Origin: Rubritalea marina DSM 17716
Lineage (GTDB): Bacteria; Verrucomicrobiota; Verrucomicrobiia; Verrucomicrobiales; Akkermansiaceae
Reading direction: 5' to 3'
DNA length: 64,000 bases
NCBI RefSeq assembly: GCF_000378105.1
Contig: NZ_KB899247.1
Location: 186,001 to 250,000, forward strand
Below are positions 44,520-53,082 of this stretch, one piece after another. Under the pieces are notes generated by a model. That model was not told where the DNA came from and did not search any database. It saw only the letters and a program-made list of their open reading frames with translations. Positions within the stretch are counted from its first letter, which is position 1, and the number at the start of each line of letters is the position of its first letter. Position numbers and translations under genes: made by a program.

Positions 44520-45437
44520 CTATGGCTTGGAAGAACCGAGCTTCTCAGTCATCAACATCAGGCCCGCACCGAGCAGCATGATGGCAACGGCGATGGCGAA
44601 TTTACCATCCATTTCAGGAAAATAGCTCGCATAGCTAAGCACCTTTTCTTCATCTCCCTTGATCACGACTTCCTCTGGACGTTTCCATGGCCAGACGATC
44701 ACCAATGAACCTGTCACGAAGCCAGCAATCACGGAAACAGCGCAATCATGGTGACGCTTAAACAACCAACTTAAAAGATGTGAGAGCGTGATGAGCCCAA
44801 GAACAGCACCAACGCCAACTGGTAAAATCACTGGTAGAGATTCTTCCAAATTACCTTCTCTTAGCTGATTTACCGAATGAATCATAATCAGCTGGTAGTT
44901 CCCCATCAACAAGAGCACGAAAGAGCCAGAGACACCAGGGATGATCATGCTACACATCGCCACCACCCCACACAACATCAGATAAATCACATGAGAGTTT
45001 TCGCTGGCAGTAGGCGCATACGCTAAAAGCACTGCCGCAATAAGCCCCAAGACGAGGAAAACAGCTCTGGAGGCTGACCAAGATCTGACCATCTTCGCAA
45101 GCGATGGAATCGAGGCGATAATTAGACCAAAAAACAGAGATGCCACATATTCTGGATAGTGCGTGAAGCCCCAGTCTAGTGCCTTTGCCAGAGTGAAAAC
45201 ACTCGTGACAACCCCAAGCCCTAGGGTGGCAAGAAACCAGAAGTCAACGTAGTCGATGAAATCTCTAATTTTGAAGCGTAATAACAACTTCACAGCACTA
45301 AGATCAAATGACTTAAGCGCATTAATCAGTCGCTCATAGATGCCCGTAATAAATGCTACGGTCCCACCGGAGACACCTGGCACCACATTGGCAGCCCCCA
45401 TCGCAAAACCTTTAAAGAAAACTCCTAACAAATTCAT
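44520..45437 (-). CDS. DUF368 / PopT-family undecaprenyl-phosphate transporter
   Basis: The 305 residues match DUF368: FFKGFAMGAANVVPGVSGGTVAFITGIYERLI at the N-terminus and a second copy of the motif in CGVVAMCSMIIPGVSGSFVLLLMGNY. Eight or so membrane helices follow the DedA-like inverted-repeat plan. Characterised members (PopT of Vibrio and Staphylococcus) recycle undecaprenyl phosphate across the inner membrane for cell-wall synthesis. It lies 75 bases after sucB on the same strand, with no functional link to the TCA cycle. Confidence 0.9.
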   Translation of the reverse strand: MNLLGVFFKGFAMGAANVVPGVSGGTVAFITGIYERLINALKSFDLSAVKLLLRFKIRDFIDYVDFWFLATLGLGVVTSVFTLAKALDWGFTHYPEYVASLFFGLIIASIPSLAKMVRSWSASRAVFLVLGLIAAVLLAYAPTASENSHVIYLMLCGVVAMCSMIIPGVSGSFVLLLMGNYQLIMIHSVNQLREGNLEESLPVILPVGVGAVLGLITLSHLLSWLFKRHHDCAVSVIAGFVTGSLVIVWPWKRPEEVVIKGDEEKVLSYASYFPEMDGKFAIAVAIMLLGAGLMLMTEKLGSSKP

Positions 45438-45512
45438 CTACAGTAAAGAAAAACAGCGCACCCAACAAAAGTCGAGTACGCTGTTGATTTAATTAGAAAT
45501 TTCTTTTCCCCT

Positions 45513-46970
45513 CTAGACCTCCAACATCATGCGTGTTGGGTTTTCAAGGCATTCCTTAATGCGAATCAAGAAGGTTACGGCCTCTTTACCATCAACGAGA
45601 CGATGGTCATAACTGAGCGCAAGGTACATCATTGGTCGAATTTCAACCTTACCATTCACCGCCACAGGACGCTGCTGGATGGTGTGCATCCCAAGGATAC
45701 CAGACTGCGGCGGATTGAGGATTGGTGTTGAGAGCAATGAGCCGTAAACGCCGCCATTCGAGATCGTGAAACAACCACCTTGTAGGTCGCCCATTTCAAT
45801 TTTACCATCACGCGCCTTCTCAGCGTATCCGAGAATGTCTTTCTCGATATCTGCGAAACCTTTCTGGTCGCAGTCGCGAAGGACCGGAACTACGAGGCCC
45901 TTCTCAGTGCCGATCGCACAACCAATGTCGTAGAAATTGTTTTGGATGATATCCGTGCCGTCGATGCGTGCATTGATTTGTGGCACATCTTTAAGCGCTT
46001 GAGTCACAGCCTTCACGAAGATGGACATAAAACCTAGCTTGCAGCCATGTTTCTTTACAAATTGATCCTGAACACCCTTACGAAGCTTCATCACTTCAGA
46101 CATATCCACCTCGTTGAAGGTGGTGAGAATGGCCGCAGATTGCTGAGCATTCACAAGGTGAGAAGCGATCTTGCGGCGAAGCATGGACATCTTCTTACGA
46201 GTGGTGCGACCCTCTTCGACTGGGGCGCCAGCTTTCTCGCCGGAACCAGAAGCAACGTTGAGGTTAGGCTTAGCCGGTGCCGCTGGCTTCGATGCCACAG
46301 CAGGAGCAGGTGTTGGAGCAGGAGTAGCGGGAGCCGGCGCAGGTGTGGCTGCAGGCTGAACTGGAGCAGCCGGGCTTGCTGGGGCTGGTGCGCTAGCTGG
46401 AGCCGCTCCACCGACAGAGATCTTAGCGATCACAGCGCCGATATCAACTTCTTCACCTTCAGCGGTGATGATCTGCAATGTGCCTGCATGCTCAGCTTCT
46501 AGCTCACTTGATACCTTATCAGTTTCGAGTGTGACGAGCACATCACCTTTGGCTACAGAGGCGCCGTCAGAGACGTGCCAGTTTGCCACATTTGCGGATG
46601 TGACAGACTCACCAGCGTTTGGCACAATGACGTCCACCACTTCAGCGGATGCATTGGTCGCAGCAGCTGGCGCTGCGGCAGCTTCGATTGGTGCTGCGGG
46701 TGCTGGGATTGCCGCTGCTTGAGTAGGTGCGGAAGCTCCTGCCTCGATGTTGGCCACTACGGTACCAATGGCAACCTCTTCGCCCTCTTGAATGAGGATG
46801 GATAGGGTGCCGGATTCCTCGGCTTCGATTTCAGAGGAAACCTTGTCAGTTTCGATTGTGAGTAGAACGTCGCCTTTCGCAACGGAAGCGCCATCGGCTA
46901 CGTGCCACTGGGCAACGTTTGCTGATGTAACTGACTCACCTGCATTTGGGATAATAACTTGGAATGACAT
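45513..46970 (-). CDS. sucB: 2-oxoglutarate dehydrogenase E2 with two lipoyl domains and no E3-binding domain
   Basis: The enzyme transfers succinyl groups to CoA. The 485 residues contain two lipoyl domains (1-77 with the lipoyl lysine K43 in ETDKVSSE, and 111-186 with K152 in the same motif). A linker rich in Ala and Pro follows (about 187-240), then the catalytic domain from about 255 to the end with DHRLVDGKE as the active-site motif. Bacterial E2 proteins normally have a peripheral subunit-binding domain between lipoyl and catalytic parts; I see none in 187-255. It starts 39 bases after sucA. No dihydrolipoamide dehydrogenase gene is adjacent. Confidence 0.93.
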   Translation of the reverse strand: MSFQVIIPNAGESVTSANVAQWHVADGASVAKGDVLLTIETDKVSSEIEAEESGTLSILIQEGEEVAIGTVVANIEAGASAPTQAAAIPAPAAPIEAAAAPAAATNASAEVVDVIVPNAGESVTSANVANWHVSDGASVAKGDVLVTLETDKVSSELEAEHAGTLQIITAEGEEVDIGAVIAKISVGGAAPASAPAPASPAAPVQPAATPAPAPATPAPTPAPAVASKPAAPAKPNLNVASGSGEKAGAPVEEGRTTRKKMSMLRRKIASHLVNAQQSAAILTTFNEVDMSEVMKLRKGVQDQFVKKHGCKLGFMSIFVKAVTQALKDVPQINARIDGTDIIQNNFYDIGCAIGTEKGLVVPVLRDCDQKGFADIEKDILGYAEKARDGKIEMGDLQGGCFTISNGGVYGSLLSTPILNPPQSGILGMHTIQQRPVAVNGKVEIRPMMYLALSYDHRLVDGKEAVTFLIRIKECLENPTRMMLEV

Positions 46971-47009
46971 GTATCTGTATTCTAGGTAGAGATTGTGTGA
47001 TTAAAGGGA

Positions 47010-49802
47010 TTAAAGTGTGAAAGCCTTCTCAAGAAGCGTCTTCTGTTCGCGCTTATGGCTCGCTTTCGAACCCGTCGCTGGGCTGGAGGCTTCCTTGCGA
47101 CCTGCATATTTGATGCGAGCATCGAAGGTGTCCATAAGAAGTGGGCTAATGAAGCTCCAAGCCCCCATGTTTTTGGGCTCTTCCTGACACCATACGTAGT
47201 CCTTCACGTTCGGGAACTGGCTAGCGAGTGCCTTAACCATCTCTTCGTGATACGGATAAAGCTGCTCCACACGAAGGATTGCAGTGTTGGTGATACCTGC
47301 CTCGTCGCGATGCTGTGCGAGATCGTAGAACACCTTGCCAGAACATAGTACAATACGCTCAACCTGCTCTGGATTTTCGAATACCATGTCGTCTGGAAGA
47401 ATTTCTTGGAAACAAGTACCTTCGACGAAATCTTCGATTGGTGAAACTGCTTCAGCGCGTGAGAGTAGGCTCTTTGGCGTCATCAAGATGAGCGGCTTGC
47501 GGAAGCCACGCTTCTTCTGGCGGCGGAGCGCGTGGAAGTACTGCGCAGGTGTGGTGAAGTTACCCACTTGCATGTTATCTTCTGCACAAAGCTGAAGGAA
47601 GCGTTCTAGGCGAGCACTTGAGTGCTCAGGCCCCATACCTTCGTAGCCGTGCGGCAGAAGCATCACGAGAGATGATGGAGTCTGCCACTTGGACTCGGCG
47701 GAGGAGATGAATTGGTCAATGATCACCTGCGCACCGTTGGAGAAGTCACCAAACTGGGCTTCCCACATAGTAAGCATGTTCGGGCAACCAAGGGAGTAAC
47801 CGTAATCAAAACCAAGTACCGCAAACTCAGAGAGGAAGCTATTGTAGACGCAGAATTTCGCTTGATCCTCTGCGAGGTTTTGTAGCGGGAAGTAGCGCTC
47901 ACGTGTCTGATTATCATAGAACACTGCGTGACGCTGTGAGAATGTGCCACGGCGGCAATCTTGCCCAGACAGACGGACTGGGTTGCCTTCCATGAGAAGT
48001 CCACCCCACGCAAGCGACTCTGCAAACGCCCAATCAATCCCCTTACCTGTGGCTAGGGCTTCTGCGCGACGTGGCACGAAGCGCTTTGCCAATGTTGGGT
48101 GGAGGTTGAAATGTGAAGGCACGTTGGTGAGTGTGCCGCCAATGTGCTTGAGGCGATCCATGCTCAACCCAGTATCCACAGGGGCGTGGCTGTAATCTGG
48201 CTGAGCCTCAGCAGTAGAGCCTGAAAACTTGGAGCGATCCCCTTCTTTTTCAATGCTACGCATTCTTTCATAGCCTTCTTCTAGACCATTCCAAATCGCA
48301 TCTTGAACACCATCGGCATCAGCTTGGCTGAGACTTCCAGTAGCAATAAGGTTCGCTTTGTAGGATTTCCCGAGAGTCGGACGCGAAGCAATCTTGCCGT
48401 AGATGTGTGGGGCGGTGAATGCAGCTTGATCAGTCTCGTTGTGACCTTGACGACGGTAACAATACATATCGATCACCACGTCACGTCCAAATTGCTGACG
48501 GAATTCTAGAGCAAAGGCTGCGGCCCAGACAAGTTCCTGTGGATCCTCACCATTGACGTGAAGAATTGGCGCTTCAATCATCTTAGCAACATCCGTCGCG
48601 TAAGCGGATGAACGCGCATCTTCAGGCATTGTGGTGAAACCAATCTGGTTATTCACGATGAGGTGGATCGTACCACCAGTACGGTAGCCAGGAAGCTGGG
48701 AAAGGTTGAGCACCTCAGCCACTGAACCTTGGCCAGCAAATGCGGCATCACCGTGAATGAGGATAGGAAGCACTTGCTTGCGGTCGGTCTGGACACCGTC
48801 ATCACCAATGATGCGCTGACGAGCGCGAGCCTTACCTTCTGTAACGGCATTCACCGCTTCAAGGTGCGATGGGTTCGCTGCGAGGCTAAGACGCACATCA
48901 CCATCACTTAGTTGGCGTACATTTTCGTAGCCAAGGTGGTATTTCACATCGCCATCACCAGCTACGATCGCTGGCACATAGTCTGGGGTGAATTCATATA
49001 GAATGGTCGTCAGCGACTTCTTCAAGAAGTTGCGTAGAACATTGAGTCGCCCACGGTGAGCCATGCCAAGCTCAATCTCCTTCACCGTGCTGGACGGGCA
49101 TGATTCGAGGATGGTATTTAAAAGCACCATGAGGCCCTCGCCGCCCTCTAGTGAGAAACGCTTCTCACCAAGGAATTTTTTACCTAAGAATGACTCAAAC
49201 AATTCGGCCTCTAGAATCCACTGAAGTGACTTCTTGGCGTCAAATTTTGGTGAGGCTGGATTAGTGAAGCGGTTTTCAATGCGCGTGCGAATCCAATTGC
49301 GCACTTCCGTATTATGGATGTGCATGAATTCGAAACCGATCTTACTAGAATAACAAGTCTCAAGCGCCGCGACCATATCGCGTAACTTCATGGACTTGCC
49401 TTGAAGGAAATACTGAGTGGAGACCTCTTGATCTAAGTCTGCTTCAGAGATTCCAAATTGATCCAACTGTAGGCGTGGATTGCGCGGCGCTGAATCGTGT
49501 AACGGATTGATTTGTGCCTGGGTGTGACCGAGGGTGCGGTAATTGTATACCAAGCTCACACATTTGCCGTGAAAATTAAGATTATAATCGCGATCTGAGC
49601 CTGTTGGGCTGACTGGATTTGACTGAGCTGGAGTCGCTGTTTGAGTTGATGCTCCCTTCCCTTTCACCTGTGCTGATCCGAGTTCAAAACCCTCGAAGAA
49701 TGACGACCAGATTTCCTCGACACTACGCGGGTCGTCGCACCATTGTTCGTACTTTTCGTCAAGTAAGTCTGCATTAAGTCGGGCAGAAACAGATGATTTC
49801 AT
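47010..49802 (-). CDS. sucA: 2-oxoglutarate dehydrogenase E1
   Basis: E1 decarboxylates 2-oxoglutarate with thiamine diphosphate and passes the succinyl group to the E2 lipoyl arm. The 930 residues from ATG 49802 (a TTG at 49811 is also in frame) begin with the E2-binding N-terminal region (NADLLDEKYEQWCDDPRSVEE). The core has EIGMAHRGRLNVL and the ThDP-binding stretch GDAAFAGQGSVAEVLNLSQL, then DMYCYRRQGHNETDQAAFT. The transketolase-like C-terminal domain includes MWEAQFGDFSNGAQVIIDQF and LLPHGYEGMGPEHSSARLER. It is the first gene of the sucA-sucB unit. Confidence 0.96.
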   Translation of the reverse strand: MKSSVSARLNADLLDEKYEQWCDDPRSVEEIWSSFFEGFELGSAQVKGKGASTQTATPAQSNPVSPTGSDRDYNLNFHGKCVSLVYNYRTLGHTQAQINPLHDSAPRNPRLQLDQFGISEADLDQEVSTQYFLQGKSMKLRDMVAALETCYSSKIGFEFMHIHNTEVRNWIRTRIENRFTNPASPKFDAKKSLQWILEAELFESFLGKKFLGEKRFSLEGGEGLMVLLNTILESCPSSTVKEIELGMAHRGRLNVLRNFLKKSLTTILYEFTPDYVPAIVAGDGDVKYHLGYENVRQLSDGDVRLSLAANPSHLEAVNAVTEGKARARQRIIGDDGVQTDRKQVLPILIHGDAAFAGQGSVAEVLNLSQLPGYRTGGTIHLIVNNQIGFTTMPEDARSSAYATDVAKMIEAPILHVNGEDPQELVWAAAFALEFRQQFGRDVVIDMYCYRRQGHNETDQAAFTAPHIYGKIASRPTLGKSYKANLIATGSLSQADADGVQDAIWNGLEEGYERMRSIEKEGDRSKFSGSTAEAQPDYSHAPVDTGLSMDRLKHIGGTLTNVPSHFNLHPTLAKRFVPRRAEALATGKGIDWAFAESLAWGGLLMEGNPVRLSGQDCRRGTFSQRHAVFYDNQTRERYFPLQNLAEDQAKFCVYNSFLSEFAVLGFDYGYSLGCPNMLTMWEAQFGDFSNGAQVIIDQFISSAESKWQTPSSLVMLLPHGYEGMGPEHSSARLERFLQLCAEDNMQVGNFTTPAQYFHALRRQKKRGFRKPLILMTPKSLLSRAEAVSPIEDFVEGTCFQEILPDDMVFENPEQVERIVLCSGKVFYDLAQHRDEAGITNTAILRVEQLYPYHEEMVKALASQFPNVKDYVWCQEEPKNMGAWSFISPLLMDTFDARIKYAGRKEASSPATGSKASHKREQKTLLEKAFTL

Positions 49803-49969
49803 TTTCGTCAAATTTTAGTATGTGTGATTATCCACGCTATGCTATAGCTGCATCGTCAACGCAGAAGATGCACTTGTTTTAGAGTCTAACTCTGAAGAGT
49901 CAATCTCCCATCTTACATTTTCGACACTTATATTAAGGATGATTCATTATTCACATTAATCCAACTCAC

Positions 49970-50902
49970 ATGATAGAAGTTAAGAACCTAACCAAGAAAT
50001 ACGGCCGCTTCACAGCCGTCGACGACATTAGTTTTGAAGTTGGTAGTGGACAAGTCGTGGGCTTCCTTGGACCCAACGGCGCGGGGAAAACTTCAACCCT
50101 CAGAGTACTAACTGGTTACCACCCTCCGACATCCGGAACAGCCACCATCAACGGCCAAGATGTCTTTAGAGATTCACTCAAAGCGCGCCAGTCGATTGGT
50201 TACATGCCTGAGAACGTCCCACTCTATAATGACGTCCGAGTGAAGGAATACTTAAGCTTCCGCGCCCACCTCAAAGGCCTGCGCGGCAGAGATGCACGCA
50301 ACCATGTTGGTGAAGCACTTGAAATGTGCGGCCTTCAACACATGCGCCGCAAGATGATTAAGACACTCTCCAAGGGGTACCGCCAGCGTGTCGGTCTAGC
50401 AGACGCGCTCATCAACCAACCACCATTACTCGTCCTAGACGAACCAACCAATGGTCTTGACCCGAACCAAATTCGCTCAATCCGTAAATTAATCAAGCGC
50501 CTCGGTGAAAAACACACCATTTTAGTCTCCACTCACATCCTCAGTGAGGTTGAAATGGTGGCCGATCATGTTGTCATCATTGACTCAGGTAAAATCAAAG
50601 CGTCTGACACACCGACCAACCTCATCAAGAACATGCGTGCAGCTGGACGTGTGGAGTTAGAGATTCGCGGCAACCAAGAGGAAATTGAAGCACACATCAT
50701 CAGTCTGCCCAGCGTTAAAAAGGTCATCGCCAATCCCACCACTGCCGATTGGATGAGTTATTCCATCCTCTGTGACTCCGGTACTGATTCGCGGGAACGG
50801 GTCGCTCAACTTGTGCAGCAACGCGCCTGGACAATCCGCTCTTTGCACCGCCACCAACCAACGCTCGAAGAGGTCTTCGTTGAGTTAACACGTCAAGACT
50901 AG
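49970..50902 (+). CDS. ABC transporter ATP-binding protein, GldA-like
   Basis: The 310 residues are a single nucleotide-binding domain of the ABC-2 type. Walker A is GPNGAGKTS at 34-42, the signature LSKGYRQRVGLADALI lies at about 134-149, Walker B is LLVLDEPTNGLDP and the switch His is in LVSTHIL. A C-terminal extension of about 80 residues ends TLEEVFVELTRQD, as in GldA and other ABC-2 exporters. Its ABC-2 permease would normally follow at once, but the next genes on this strand are 2.2 kb away and the RNase P RNA lies between, so the permease must be elsewhere. Confidence 0.9.
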   Translation: MIEVKNLTKKYGRFTAVDDISFEVGSGQVVGFLGPNGAGKTSTLRVLTGYHPPTSGTATINGQDVFRDSLKARQSIGYMPENVPLYNDVRVKEYLSFRAHLKGLRGRDARNHVGEALEMCGLQHMRRKMIKTLSKGYRQRVGLADALINQPPLLVLDEPTNGLDPNQIRSIRKLIKRLGEKHTILVSTHILSEVEMVADHVVIIDSGKIKASDTPTNLIKNMRAAGRVELEIRGNQEEIEAHIISLPSVKKVIANPTTADWMSYSILCDSGTDSRERVAQLVQQRAWTIRSLHRHQPTLEEVFVELTRQD

Positions 50903-50970
50903 CCATTGCGGTTACTCCAGCGCTGAGAGCCGTCGCACAAGGTCCGCATCGTCGTTCTATTGAGAGTATT

Positions 50971-51366
50971 GCATCGCTCTCCTGTAAGCCGGATTCTGTC
51001 CATCCCGCCTGACGGGACTGTGTGATCATTTATCTCCTGTTGCCAGACGCAGCCGAAACTGTCGTGCGACTAATACCCGAGGATCCTAGTCGGCCGGGAA
51101 AGCCTTCCTCTGTTATGTCTTGCACCACGCGGGGTTTACCGTGCCACAGCAGTCACCTGCTGCGCGGTGGTCTCTTACTCCACCCTTTCACCCTTACCTG
51201 TGATCCTAAGATCCATCGGCGGTATACTCTCTGCTGCACTGTCCGTCTACTAGCCTTGAAGCTAGCATCCCTCGTTCTTCACGAGGCGCGTTACCCTATG
51301 ATGTCCGGACTTTCCTCTAACCCTCATGCCAAAGCGTGGGGCTAGCGATCACCCGGAGAGCGATGC
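50971..51366 (-). ncRNA. rnpB: RNase P RNA, bacterial class A
   Basis: This is the catalytic RNA that matures the 5' ends of tRNAs. On the minus strand the 5' region contains GAGGAAAGTCCGGAC (51317 to 51303), the middle has the conserved GGTAAACCCC with flanking GCAC (about 51140 to 51131), and the 3' region has AGAATCCGGCTTAC (50997 to 50984). The ends GCATCGCTCTCC (51366 to 51355) and GGAGAGCGATGC (50982 to 50971) are perfectly complementary and form helix P1, which sets the boundaries within a few bases. The length of about 396 nt is normal. It lies downstream of the AsmA-like gene on the same strand. Confidence 0.96.
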
Positions 51367-51445
51367 GGTCGCAATCTAAGGGTGAAGACCTGAGAAGCAA
51401 GAAAATTCAACCATCTCGCCCACAGTCCCACCCTGACAGCGGGGC

Positions 51446-52984
51446 TCACTCCCCCAATGATCTCTCTGCCGCCTGCTCAGATTCACCACCCAGCAAGTCA
51501 TGCAGCAGGCGTGACCCAACTCCCAAGGAATCCTTTTCAAGCAAACCAGGAAGGACGCGTGTGTCTCGGATGACTTTGCGAGTTTCTTCTAGGGCAGGCT
51601 TCGTCACCTTGGTCGCCTCCCCCAGCGTATCGCGCACCGGTCGAGCATTCACTACTGTGTCAATCACCTCACCAATCGCGGCTGCCTTGAGCCTCTCAGT
51701 GAGGTCTTCGCGTATCTTTTGGGGTGAGCCAGATAAATTCACTGTAGTCCAAGCAAAGCCACCCTTGCCAAGCTGAAACACCCCACCTTCCGCACCGGGA
51801 ATGCGCTTCAGCACACGCGGATGCACGCCAAGTTCAAGCACCCCATTAAGCTCAGAATCACTCCACGTCAGTGAACCAGCAACCTCCAACACACCAAGGC
51901 TCGTACCACTGAGTTCAGTGAGTGACCAAATCCCATTTTGGTAGCTGTAATTGCCAGTAAGTGAATCCACCTTGAGTCGTCGGAACTCAGGCATCCCAGT
52001 GTATTTAGCCACCGTATCGAGAATGGGTAATGCTGTAACCATCGCCTCCCTGACATCGAACACCCCATGCGCGGAGGCAGCATCTGAATCAGATTGAAAG
52101 TTAACAGTCCCCCTCACAGCCCCCTGCAAACGCTGTGCCCAATCCTCCTCAAGTAACTCCCCTAACATCACCCCATCAATTTGTGAACGCAAGTCGAGCT
52201 CCCACCCACCATGTGGCGATTTCACAATATCTCCATGAGCGGCCACGCTAGCGTGATCAAACACCTCAAGATTCAATCCATGAATCACTAACTCCTCATT
52301 ACCTAAGCTTTGAAGTTCAGCGTCCTTGATTCTCACTAGTGGCAACCTAAAGAGCGGCAAATGGCACGCCCCACCCTCCAAATTCACCAAATAACCACTC
52401 CCTGCAGCAGCTAGATCGACCCTCACCTGGGCAAGCCGCACCTCACCCACTGAGCTAATGCCGGTAAGGTCTAGATTATCTATCTTCAAGTCGTGGAGCT
52501 TTGCTTCCTTTGGTAGAAAATGCATCCACCAAGGTCCAGTAGGTTCAAGATTTGAGCGAGGGACCACAAAGGGACGAGTGAGATCAATAGTAGCGTCCAC
52601 ATCACCGATCCTCATCCCGCGCACATCCCAAGTCTCGCGCAATGCTAGATCCGTGCTGATCCACGCAGAAACATCCGTGAGAGCCACGCCGACATCAGAG
52701 TCTAGCTCCTTCACCTCCACAGCCTCAGTCTGCACCGTAAGTCCCTTTAGCTGCCATGGAGCAATGCGCACCTCCATGCCGGACATCTCCGATGCAGCAT
52801 CTTGCACTTTATCCCTCAACGAGGCACTGTGAATGTATTCACTAATCTTCCAATATCCTATACCCACAGCTAGAATGCTGATGGCTAATACAATGAACAA
52901 AAGTTTAGAAAAACCTGCAACGAATGAAGTCCCCGCGGGTTTATTGCTTATATTTCGGCGTTTCCTCCGGGATGGCATAGTCAT
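51446..52984 (-). CDS. AsmA/DUF3971-like membrane-anchored protein
   Basis: The start is ATG 52984 (or 52978). The frame runs upstream to 53074, but that part overlaps the divergent promoter region. The 512 residues have a basic head (PSRRKRRNISNKPAG), one membrane helix (FSKLLFIVLAISILAVGIGYW, about 20-40) and a long beta-rich periplasmic part. The repeated pattern of short strands (LKGLTVQTEAVEVKEL; LHDLKIDNLDLTG; LNGVLELGVHPRVLKRIPG) fits the AsmA/TamB group, whose members bridge or feed lipids to the outer membrane. That assignment is by pattern only. The last 80 residues are helical and charged. It is divergent from the ABCG-like gene. Confidence 0.65.
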   Translation of the reverse strand: MTMPSRRKRRNISNKPAGTSFVAGFSKLLFIVLAISILAVGIGYWKISEYIHSASLRDKVQDAASEMSGMEVRIAPWQLKGLTVQTEAVEVKELDSDVGVALTDVSAWISTDLALRETWDVRGMRIGDVDATIDLTRPFVVPRSNLEPTGPWWMHFLPKEAKLHDLKIDNLDLTGISSVGEVRLAQVRVDLAAAGSGYLVNLEGGACHLPLFRLPLVRIKDAELQSLGNEELVIHGLNLEVFDHASVAAHGDIVKSPHGGWELDLRSQIDGVMLGELLEEDWAQRLQGAVRGTVNFQSDSDAASAHGVFDVREAMVTALPILDTVAKYTGMPEFRRLKVDSLTGNYSYQNGIWSLTELSGTSLGVLEVAGSLTWSDSELNGVLELGVHPRVLKRIPGAEGGVFQLGKGGFAWTTVNLSGSPQKIREDLTERLKAAAIGEVIDTVVNARPVRDTLGEATKVTKPALEETRKVIRDTRVLPGLLEKDSLGVGSRLLHDLLGGESEQAAERSLGE

Positions 52985-53082
52985 GATACTTAATCGTTGA
53001 ACCACCGTCGGCAAGAAATCTCTCGCCAAAATGCCACCGATCAGATTGTCTAATATACCAAACACAACCCACACAGCACACA

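Noticed and set aside
46047-46502. 151-codon plus-strand frame rich in Arg, Ser and Cys
   Set aside because: It is the antisense of the Ala/Pro linker of SucB. Its composition is explained by that repeat-like DNA.
50903-51445. Open frames on both strands between the GldA-type ATPase and AsmA-like genes
   Set aside because: They lie in the RNase P RNA, whose conserved elements and P1 pairing are unmistakable.
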